Of a stretch of 64,000 nt of DNA, positions 53,843 through 61,615 are shown one piece after another. The position numbers and the translations under genes were made by a program. The notes below the pieces were generated by a model, which ran no database searches, had not been told where the DNA came from, and worked only from the letters and a program-made list of their open reading frames with translations. Origin of the DNA: RPQJ01 sp963793675 (GTDB lineage Bacteria > Pseudomonadota > Gammaproteobacteria > Steroidobacterales > Steroidobacteraceae); NCBI GenBank assembly GCA_963793675.1, contig CAWCBA010000010.1:310001-374000 (forward strand), written 5' to 3'. The first letter of the stretch is position 1; each line of letters opens with the position of its first letter.

Positions 53843-55594
53843 TTACAGGCTGCTGAAGACCCGGACACGGTGCCGGTGGTAGGGCAGGACTTCGAGCAGC
53901 TCGCCCTCGCGCAGGCGCTCCTGGATGCCGCGCCACCACTCGGCGGTCAGCACCTCGGCATGCGCATCGAGAAACACCTGCTTCAGCTGCGGGTCGAACC
54001 CGAGGAAGTTGATGAACGTCTCGGGGAACACGTCGCTCTCGCCGACGTAGAACCAGGCGTCGGCGCGCATGTCGTCCTCGTCGTGCTGCGACTGCGGGAT
54101 CTCGCGGAAACGGCAGTCCGTGACCAGGCACAGCTCGTCGTAGTCGTAGAAGATCACGCGGCCGTGGCGGGTCACGCCGAAGTTCTTGAGCAGCAGGTCG
54201 CCCGGGAAGATGTTGGTGACCGCGAGGTCGCGGATGGCCTGGCCGTAGTCGATCACCGCCTTCTCGGCTTCCTCGCGTGACGCCGAACGCAGGTACAGGT
54301 TGAGCGGCGTCATGCGCCGCTCGATGTACAGATGGTCGATGACGACGTCGTCACCCTCGAAGTGCACCGTGCGCGCGGCCTCTTTCTGCAGCTCCTCGAG
54401 CAGGTCCGCCGAGAAGCGCGAGCGCGGGAACTTGATGTGCTTGAATTCCTGTGCGTCCACCAGGCGGCCGGCGCGGTCGTGCTTGAAGACGAGTTCGTAC
54501 TTGCTCAGCACGTCCTCGCGCAGGATGTTCTTCTGGTACGGAAACCTGTCGCGGATCAGCTTGAAGACGACATCGAACGACGGCAGCGTGAAGCAGACCA
54601 TCACCAGTCCGCGTTCGCCCGGGGCGAGGACGAAGTAGTCGTCCGACTGCTGCAGGTGGCCGAACAGTTCGCGGTAGCGCTCGGTCTTGCCCTGCTTGGC
54701 GCGGCCGAGCACGGTGAACAGTTCGCTGACGCGCTTGCGCGGCAGGATCGTCTTCAGGGACTTGACGACTTCGCCGACGTGGGCAAGGTCGACGTGGAAA
54801 TACGAGCGCGTGAAGCTGAAGAGCACGCTGACCGTGCTTTCCTCGAGCATGATGGCGTCGACCACCACGCCGCTGTCGCCGTTGCGCAGCGAAACCACGA
54901 ACGGCGTCGCCCAGCCGCGGCCATTGATGCGACCCACGAGGTAGGCGCGCGTCATCTGGTAGAAGACTTCCTTGATGACCTCGACCGATTCGATCGCGCG
55001 GCGCTCCTTGCCGGAGTTGACGAGGGCCTTGACCTCGTCGGCGATCATCTTGACGCTGTGCTCGAAGTCGCGATAAGGCGTGCGGAAGCTGAAATCGGCC
55101 AGCAGCTCCTCGGCGAGCAGCTCGATGTCGCCGCGGTTGGGGTAGACCTTGGTCTCGACGTGCGTGTGCACGTTGCCGAGCGGATCGAGGTCCAGCGCGA
55201 TGAACTCGACCGCCGGATCGACGCCGACCGTGCCGAAGGTCTTGCGCGTCACCGAGCTGAAGAACGTCTTGATGAATTCGTTGTCCGGCAGCGGGTCGAT
55301 GATTTCGTCGAAGCGGCGCTTGATGCTCGACCAGATGGCGCGCTCGTGCACGTCCTCGCCGAGGCGGTGCCGCATGAGCTCGACGCTGCCCGTGACGTAC
55401 TTGTCGTAGAGTTCGATGCGCTCGACGGCGTCCTTCTGGCTGCCGCGCCAGTCGCGCTCCTCGAAGCGCTGCGGCGCGCGTCGCGTGATCGCGCGGAATT
55501 CCGCATTGTAGTCCGCGAAGGCGTCGACCAGCAGCTGGGCGCAGTCGGCGACCAGCGTGTCGGGAGATGAGGGCTGTGCGACGGTCAGGTTCAT
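53843..55594 (-). CDS. aceK: Isocitrate dehydrogenase kinase/phosphatase
   Basis: Phosphorylates and dephosphorylates isocitrate dehydrogenase, switching carbon between the TCA cycle and the glyoxylate bypass. The 583-aa product follows AceK throughout: FSFTRSYFHVDLAHVGE near 260, LAPGERGLVMVCFTLPSFD near 322, the kinase catalytic region DYGQAIRDLAVTNIFPGDLL near 452, and FYDYDELCLVTDCRFREIP near 487 (the metal-binding Asp). It begins 43 bp after icd ends on the same strand, so its substrate is encoded next to it. aceB/aceA are not in the window. Confidence 0.97.
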   Translation of the reverse strand: MNLTVAQPSSPDTLVADCAQLLVDAFADYNAEFRAITRRAPQRFEERDWRGSQKDAVERIELYDKYVTGSVELMRHRLGEDVHERAIWSSIKRRFDEIIDPLPDNEFIKTFFSSVTRKTFGTVGVDPAVEFIALDLDPLGNVHTHVETKVYPNRGDIELLAEELLADFSFRTPYRDFEHSVKMIADEVKALVNSGKERRAIESVEVIKEVFYQMTRAYLVGRINGRGWATPFVVSLRNGDSGVVVDAIMLEESTVSVLFSFTRSYFHVDLAHVGEVVKSLKTILPRKRVSELFTVLGRAKQGKTERYRELFGHLQQSDDYFVLAPGERGLVMVCFTLPSFDVVFKLIRDRFPYQKNILREDVLSKYELVFKHDRAGRLVDAQEFKHIKFPRSRFSADLLEELQKEAARTVHFEGDDVVIDHLYIERRMTPLNLYLRSASREEAEKAVIDYGQAIRDLAVTNIFPGDLLLKNFGVTRHGRVIFYDYDELCLVTDCRFREIPQSQHDEDDMRADAWFYVGESDVFPETFINFLGFDPQLKQVFLDAHAEVLTAEWWRGIQERLREGELLEVLPYHRHRVRVFSSL

Positions 55595-55637
55595 CCTAGA
55601 AACGTTCCTTGCGTCGCCCAGCCCAGCCCGGATCCGC

Positions 55638-56939
55638 TCAGAGGTTGCGGATCAGCACGTCGCCGAATTCGCTGCACTTGACCTCGGTGGCGCCTGCCAT
55701 GAGGCGAGCGAAGTCGTAAGTGACCGTCTTCTGGCCGATGCTCTTGTCCATCGCGGCGATGATGGCGTCGGCCGCCTCGAACCATCCCATGTAGCGCAAC
55801 ATCATCTCGCCCGACAGGATCACCGAGCCCGGGTTCACCTTGTCGAGGTTGGCGTACTTGGGCGCCGTGCCGTGCGTGGCTTCGAACACCGCGTGGCCCG
55901 TCATGTAGTTGACGTTGCCGCCCGGCGCGATGCCGATGCCGCCCACCTGCGCCGCGAGTGCATCGGACAGGTAGTCGCCGTTCAGGTTCATGGTCGCGAT
56001 GACGTCGAACTCTTCGGGGCGCGTGAGCACCTGCTGCAGCGTGATGTCCGCGATGGCGTCCTTGATGAGGACCTTGCCCGCGGCCTTCGCCGCTTCCTGC
56101 TCGGCGTTGGCGGCCTTCTCGCCCTTCGCTGCCTTGGTGCGCTCCCACTGGTCCCAGGTGTAGGTCTGGGCGGCGAATTCGCGCTCGGCGAGGGCATAGC
56201 ACCAGTTGCGGAACGCGCCTTCCGTGAACTTCATGATGTTGCCCTTGTGCACGATCGTCACGCTCTTGCGCTTGTTGACGACCGCGTACTCGATGGCGGC
56301 GCGGAACAGCCGCTCGGTGCCTTCGCGCGAGATGGCCTTGATGCCGATGCCGGACGAGTCGGGGAAGCGGATCTTGCCGTACAGCTTCGGGAACGCTTCC
56401 TTGAACAGCTGCTTGAATTTTTCGTTCTCGGGGCTGCCCGCCTCGAATTCGATGCCGGCGTAGATGTCCTCGGTGTTTTCGCGAAAGATCACCATGTCGA
56501 CCTTGCCCGGGTTCTTGACCGGCGAGGGCACGCCTTCGAACCAGCGCACCGGGCGCAGGCAGACGTAGAGGTCGAGCATCTGGCGCAGCGCGACGTTCAG
56601 CGAGCGGATGCCGCCGCCGATCGGCGTCGTGAGCGGACCCTTGATCGAGACCAGGTATTCGCGGCAGGCCTCGACGGTCTCGTCCGGCAGCCAGGTGTTG
56701 AAGAGGTCGTTCGCCTTCTGGCCGGCGTAGACCTCCATCCAGTGGATCTTGCGCTTGCCGCCATAGGCCTTGGCGACCGCGGCATCGAGCACGCGCACCG
56801 AGGCGCGCCAGATGTCGGCTCCCGTGCCGTCGCCTTCGATGAACGGAATGATGGGCTGGTCGGGAACGACGAGTTTCCCGTTCGAGATCGTGATTTTCTG
56901 GCCCTGCGGGGGCACGTCGAGCTTGACCGCGGTGGACAT
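55638..56939 (-). CDS. icd: NADP-dependent isocitrate dehydrogenase
   Basis: TCA-cycle enzyme converting isocitrate to 2-oxoglutarate. The 433-aa product has IPFIEGDGTGADIW near 32 and GGIRSLNVALRQMLDLYVCL near 108, which contains the Ser phosphorylated by AceK in E. coli (SLNVALRQ). MVIFRENTEDIYAGIEFEAG near 150, the NADP-site ATHGTAPKYA near 340 and HKGNIMKFTEG near 230 are also present. Compared with E. coli there is a charged insertion near 265-285 (KAAKGEKAANAEQEAAKAAG). ATG 56939 is preferred over GTG 56942. Upstream of and probably cotranscribed with aceK. Confidence 0.97.
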   Translation of the reverse strand: MSTAVKLDVPPQGQKITISNGKLVVPDQPIIPFIEGDGTGADIWRASVRVLDAAVAKAYGGKRKIHWMEVYAGQKANDLFNTWLPDETVEACREYLVSIKGPLTTPIGGGIRSLNVALRQMLDLYVCLRPVRWFEGVPSPVKNPGKVDMVIFRENTEDIYAGIEFEAGSPENEKFKQLFKEAFPKLYGKIRFPDSSGIGIKAISREGTERLFRAAIEYAVVNKRKSVTIVHKGNIMKFTEGAFRNWCYALAEREFAAQTYTWDQWERTKAAKGEKAANAEQEAAKAAGKVLIKDAIADITLQQVLTRPEEFDVIATMNLNGDYLSDALAAQVGGIGIAPGGNVNYMTGHAVFEATHGTAPKYANLDKVNPGSVILSGEMMLRYMGWFEAADAIIAAMDKSIGQKTVTYDFARLMAGATEVKCSEFGDVLIRNL

Positions 56940-57026
56940 CACCTGGCTCCGATGGGTCTGGTTTTGTTGAAAAACGGGGCTGAAATGCTAGCACAGGGGC
57001 CCCTGCGCCGGGACCGCATGTGCGGG

Positions 57027-58294
57027 TCAGCGCAGGGGCGCGAAGGCCGTGCGGACCGCCGGGACGGATCCATTTTCGGTCCATGCAAACAGCAGGCCGT
57101 TCGCCGCCTGGACCATCTGCGGAAAGCCCGAGGAGCGGGCGACGTTCGATGTCGCAATGTCCATGGCGACATCCGCTGCGCCGGCGGGGCTGAACGGCTG
57201 GGCGCGGATCACGGCACCGTGCGCGGATTCGGCAAGCCAGCTGACCACGGCACGCCCGTCCTGCAGCAGGACGACGTCGACGCGACCGACGACTTTGCCG
57301 CTCGCCACTTCGAACGGCGGGTCGAACGTGCGCCCGCCGTCCGCGGAGAAGGCAACGCGCACGCGTGGCTGGTCCGGAGCGGTAAACCAGGCGACGGCCA
57401 CCTCTTCGCCGTGCGCCGCCACGGCGGGCCCGTTGACCGGGCACGCATCGATGCGCCAGCCGTCGGCATGCACGGTGACCGGCGTCGTCCACACGCCATT
57501 CTCGAGCCGGGCGGCCTGGATGTCGCGTGTCTCGTCCTCGCTGCGATTGCGGTACACGACGAGCAGCGCCGTCGCCGCTCACCGCCACATCGGTCTGGCA
57601 GCAGTCGCAGACACGCGCGTCGATTTCGCTGCCGTCGATCGCGCCTGCGGGCGTCAGCACGGCGCCGCGCAAAGTCATCGCGCCGTCCGCTGCAGCGTGA
57701 TCGCCGCTGCCATGATCGTGGTCCTCGCCTGCCGTCTTGCGCCCGTCGAGCCAGACGCCGTATGGACGGCCGCCAATGTTCGCGATCGAGACGAAGCCGT
57801 GCTCGGTGGCGGTGCCGTCGTCGTGCGGCGAGTGCGGCTCGCTCCAGGTGTGACCACCGTCGGCGCTGAGCCGCGTCATCACGTCGTAGGCATACACGCC
57901 GCCCGGCTGCTGCTGCAGCCAATGCGCAACCCAGGGGCCGTGGTTCGCCGGGACGACGGATGGAAAGTCGGCCCAGTTGACGAACCAGCCCGTGCCCGCC
58001 GCAACTTCGGTCGGCGAGCTCCAGCGCTGCTCGCGTTGCCATTCGGAGTATCTCAGGTGGAACTGGTCGCCCATGCCGGGCTCGAGCCAGCTCATCACGA
58101 CCGTCTGGCCGTCGACCGCCGCGGCCAGGTTCGGAAAGCGCGCGCCGGCTGCGGCCGGCGTGGAGATGAGTGTCGGCGCGCCCAGCCAGCGGGCCGGGGC
58201 GCCGCGAGGCTCACGACGGGCAGGCGGACAGCAGGGCGAGGAAGGGGCGCAGGTCGCTGCGATCGGGGCGCGGCTCATCAAGGGATTCTTGCAT
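57027..58294 (-). CDS. BNR/sialidase-like lipoprotein (one or two frameshifts)
   Basis: Predicted beta-propeller protein of about 420 aa. The propeller has Asp-box-like repeats (SADGGHTWSEP; SADGGRTFDPP). There is a His-rich segment GEDHDHGSGDHAA and a Cys motif ARVCDCCQTDVAV mid-protein. The frame breaks near 57573 (extra G; corrected VSGDALLVVYRNRSEDE). Starting at ATG 58294 gives PFLALLSACPS, a lipobox, if one further extra base is removed near 58235; ATG 58278 starts in the later frame but lacks a signal. I favour the lipoprotein start but am unsure. Enzymatic sialidase activity is not supported by any catalytic motif. Divergent from the cus operon. Confidence 0.68.
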
Positions 58295-58399
58295 GGGATT
58301 AAGGACTTGCCGCAAGTTTTGCCCGTTCCGTGCAGGCTGTGGCTTGCCTCGCTCGCCCGGGCAGGGTAGGTTTCAGTCACTTCTTCCATTGGGTCCGCA

Positions 58400-58865
58400 A
58401 TGCAGCCCGCAGGTCTCCACTGGTTCCGTCGCAAGCAGCGCACCCTGTCGCGGGCCGTGCTGGCGGCGTTCTGCCTGACGTGGCTGCAGTTTGCGTCGAT
58501 CCCGTGCGTGATGGCGCTCGATTCCGCGTCGCGGAACCTGGCGGCGTCGACCGTGGGCGCGGCGACACCGATGGCGCAGATGCCGGACGGCATGGTGATG
58601 GCGCCGGGCGAGCATTGCCGGTATTGCCCGTCGCCGCAACCTGAACCGCGGGGCGGCGACCCGGCCGTCTGCTCCTTCCCGCACGACCCGCAGGTCGATT
58701 TGCGCGTCGGTTTTGCAGCCGCTCTGCTGGCGACCGCCGCCGAGCTCCGTGCTGTTCGTCATTGCCGATGCAGCGGCGTCCGCGTCGAATCTCGTCGCTG
58801 CACTGACTCCCGCTCCGGTGCCGGGCACGTCGCTCGCTGTCAGTTTCTGCCGCTTCCTGAAATAG
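58400..58865 (+). CDS. DUF2946-like small membrane/periplasmic protein (one frameshift)
   Basis: Reconstructed 154 aa. An N-terminal hydrophobic helix (RAVLAAFCLTWLQFASIP) is followed by a His/Cys-containing segment EHCRYCPSPQPEP near 70 and PAVCSFPHDPQVD near 90, then a second hydrophobic region. The frame breaks near 58743 (extra C); corrected ATAASSVLFVIADAAASAS then FCRFLK and stop TAG 58863-58865. Proteins of this type often precede Cus-like efflux genes and are thought to bind metal. It is the first gene of the rightward cus operon. Confidence 0.75.
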
Positions 58866-58937
58866 CACGCAACCCCGTCGTCGTCTGATCGCCGGCGGCT
58901 GGTCCGCCGGCGCGCCGTGACTATCCGGAGTGCGTGC

Positions 58938-60212
58938 ATGTTCCTTTCCCTCAATCGGTTCGCGGGCGTCGTGACGCTCGCAGTGGCGCTCGCCGGCGGG
59001 TCGTTGCCGTCGCGGGCGACGGCCGAAGGCCTCACCCTGGCCGAAGCCGAACGCGTCGCCATCGACCGCGACGCGATGCTGCGCGAGATGCGTGCGCAAG
59101 GCGCTGCGATGCGCGAGCGCGCCGTCATGGACGGCGAATTGATGGATCCCCAGTTGCGGGTCGGCGCGGTCAACGTGCCGGTGGATTCCTTCAGCCTCGA
59201 CGCAGAGGACATGACGATGCTCGAAGTGGGCGTCGTCCAGGAATTCCAGCCCGGCAAGTCACGCCGCCTTTCGCGCCGGCAGATGGAGCAACTGGCGACA
59301 GCCATGGACGCGACCGCGCTCGACCGCGAGCGGATCGTACGACGCGAGGTGCGCAAGCTCTGGACGCAACTGGCCTATCTGGGTGCCGCGCAAGCGCTGC
59401 TTTCCGAGCAGACCAGCTGGGTCGAGCAGATGCGGCAGTCGGCGCGGGCCCGCTATGCGGCGGGCGAGGGCAAGCAACTCGACGTGCTGCAGGCCGGTCT
59501 CGACGCCGCGATGCTCCGCGAACAGCGGCTCGACCTCGATCGCGACGAGGCGATGTACCGTTCCCGGTTGTCCTTCTGGCTCGGCGCCGACGACGCAGTC
59601 CGTGCACGGCCGGAAGGGCTCTCGCCGCGGGCCGAACTCGAACCGCTGGCGACCCTCGAGGCCCGGATTGCCGACCACCCGGCGCAACTCGACTACATGC
59701 GCCGTATCGACGCTGCCCGCACGGCGCAGGACGTGGCGCGCGAATTGCGCAAACCCGCATGGATGCTCGACGTGAGCTATGGCTTCCGGCAAAACGCGCC
59801 GGACGGGATGTCGCGCCCGGACATGCTGAGCGCGATGGTGACCGTGGGCTTGCCGCTTTTTCGCGGCGATCGCCAGGATCGTGCCGTCAGCGCCGCGAAG
59901 CTCGATGCGCAGGGCCTCGATGAAAAGCACGAAGATCACGATCGTGAAATGCGCGCGATGCTGGTGGAAGCGTGGAACACGGCGTACCGCACGGCCGAAC
60001 TAGAGCGCTTCTACGAGACGGAGCTGTTGCCGCTGGCCGATCAGGCGGTGACCGCGGCATTGCTCGGCTGGCGCTCCAATCGCGCGATGCTCGACGAGGT
60101 CGTCATGGCCCGCCGGCTCACGCTCGAAACCAGGATGAAACACCTGCGCCTGGCCGCCGATCGTGCGCTGGCGCAGCACGAAATCGATTACCTCGCAGGT
60201 GACACTCGATGA
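58938..60212 (+). CDS. cusC: Outer-membrane efflux protein, TolC family (CusC-like)
   Basis: Outer-membrane channel of a tripartite metal-efflux pump. The 424-aa product from ATG 58938 has a signal peptide (GVVTLAVALAGGSLPSRATA) and two OEP domains built of long helices: LTLAEAERVAIDRDAMLREM near 32 and ARARYAAGEGKQLDVLQAGL near 165. No lipobox is present, unlike E. coli CusC. ATG 58938 has GGAG eight bases upstream; GTG 58917 is the longer alternative. It overlaps cusB by ATGA. Confidence 0.92.
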   Translation: MFLSLNRFAGVVTLAVALAGGSLPSRATAEGLTLAEAERVAIDRDAMLREMRAQGAAMRERAVMDGELMDPQLRVGAVNVPVDSFSLDAEDMTMLEVGVVQEFQPGKSRRLSRRQMEQLATAMDATALDRERIVRREVRKLWTQLAYLGAAQALLSEQTSWVEQMRQSARARYAAGEGKQLDVLQAGLDAAMLREQRLDLDRDEAMYRSRLSFWLGADDAVRARPEGLSPRAELEPLATLEARIADHPAQLDYMRRIDAARTAQDVARELRKPAWMLDVSYGFRQNAPDGMSRPDMLSAMVTVGLPLFRGDRQDRAVSAAKLDAQGLDEKHEDHDREMRAMLVEAWNTAYRTAELERFYETELLPLADQAVTAALLGWRSNRAMLDEVVMARRLTLETRMKHLRLAADRALAQHEIDYLAGDTR

Positions 60213-61606
60213 ACCTCTCCCTCGGCCGCCTTGCCGGCATCCTGCTGCTCGCCTTCGTCCTCGTCGGCTGCTCGAAGCAGCAGCCGAGCGAGCCCCTGCG
60301 TACTGCCGCCGACGACACGCTGGCCGAGCACGCGCTCAAGCACACCAACCCCAGGTATCGGTGCCCGATGCACCCCGACATCATCCGCGACGAGCCGGGT
60401 GTGTGCCCGATCTGCGGCATGACACTGGTCAAGATCGAGCCATCGCCGGCAGCCACGGCGACGCCGGCTGCGGCCTCGCGCAAACCGCTGTATTACCGCA
60501 ACCCGATGGATCCGGCCCGTCACTCGCCGGTGCCGGCGAAGGATGAAATGGGCATGGACTACGTGCCGGTCTACGCCGGGGACGTCGGCGGCGAGGTGCG
60601 CATCTCGCCGGCGGTCATGAACAATCTCGGCGTGCGCACGGAGCCCGTGGTGCGCGGCAGCCTCCCACGCGGCGTGCAGACCGTCGGTTACGTGCAGTTC
60701 GACGAGCGCAGGGTGCAGCAGGTGCGGCCGCGTGCCGAGGGCTGGGTCGAGGGACTCTCCGTGCGCGCGATGGGCGAGACCGTGAAGGCGGGCCAACTGC
60801 TCTTTACGCTTTATTCACCAATGCTCGAGAGCGTGCAGCAGGAATATCTCGACGCCCTCGAGATCGGCAACCCCGAGCTGATCGACGCGTCGCGCGACCG
60901 CTTGCGGGCCGTGGGTCTCGACGCGGGCACGGCTGCGCGACTGGCGAAATCGGGACGTGCCGCGGGCCGGGTGCCGTTTTACGCGCCGATCGCCGGCGTG
61001 ATCACGGAGCTCGAGGCGCGCGAGGGCGTGATGCTGAGCCCTGACATGGGCGCCATGACAATCACCGAACTCGGCAGTCTGTGGGTCGTGGCTGAGGTGC
61101 CCGAGTCCCAGTCGACCTGGGTCAGGCAGGGTACTCATGCCGAAGTGCGAATTCCCACGCAGCCCGGTGCGCCGATTCACGGTCGCGTCGAGTACGTCTA
61201 TCCGGAACTCAGCATGGAGACGCGCACCGTGCGCGCCCGTATCGTGCTCGATTCGCCGCCGCCGGACGTGCGGCCCAACATGCTGGTGACCGTGGGCCTG
61301 GAGGCGGCCGACGGCGAGCCCGTGCTGCACATTCCGCGCAGTGCCTTGATCCGCAACGGCACCCGCAACCGCGTGGTGGTTGCGCTCGGGGACGGGCGGT
61401 TCACCTCGCGCAACGTCGTCGCGGGTGCCGAAGGCGGTGACCGCATCGCGATCCGCGAGGGACTGCAGGAAGGCGATCGCGTCGTCGTGGCCGCACAGTT
61501 CCTGCTCGATTCGGAAGCCAACCTGGACGCGGGGCTCGATCGGCTCGATGACAGCCCGACGCCGCCTGTGCCGGCAACGCAGCCTGATCCGCACGCGGGA
61601 CACTGA
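60209..61606 (+). CDS. cusB: Efflux RND periplasmic adaptor with metal-binding N-terminus (CusB-like)
   Basis: Membrane-fusion protein linking CusA to CusC. The 465-aa product has lipobox LVGCSKQ near 21, then a heavy-metal-binding domain with YRCPMHPDIIRDEPGVCPIC near 50 (two Cys, Met-His-Pro). A second, degenerate copy follows (YYRNPMDPARHSPVP). The adaptor core has VRPRAEGWVEGLSVRAMGE near 170 and a helical hairpin near 205-240. The barrel has FYAPIAGVITELEAREGVML near 257. The heavy-metal domain is typical of copper/silver systems, which guides the substrate call. Confidence 0.94.
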   Translation: MNLSLGRLAGILLLAFVLVGCSKQQPSEPLRTAADDTLAEHALKHTNPRYRCPMHPDIIRDEPGVCPICGMTLVKIEPSPAATATPAAASRKPLYYRNPMDPARHSPVPAKDEMGMDYVPVYAGDVGGEVRISPAVMNNLGVRTEPVVRGSLPRGVQTVGYVQFDERRVQQVRPRAEGWVEGLSVRAMGETVKAGQLLFTLYSPMLESVQQEYLDALEIGNPELIDASRDRLRAVGLDAGTAARLAKSGRAAGRVPFYAPIAGVITELEAREGVMLSPDMGAMTITELGSLWVVAEVPESQSTWVRQGTHAEVRIPTQPGAPIHGRVEYVYPELSMETRTVRARIVLDSPPPDVRPNMLVTVGLEAADGEPVLHIPRSALIRNGTRNRVVVALGDGRFTSRNVVAGAEGGDRIAIREGLQEGDRVVVAAQFLLDSEANLDAGLDRLDDSPTPPVPATQPDPHAGH

Positions 61607-61615
61607 GGCACCCCC

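Noticed and set aside
55591..58593. 1000-codon reverse open frame spanning icd and the propeller gene
   Set aside because: Two unrelated frames joined by chance; the first part overlaps the real propeller protein and the rest is an out-of-frame shadow of icd.
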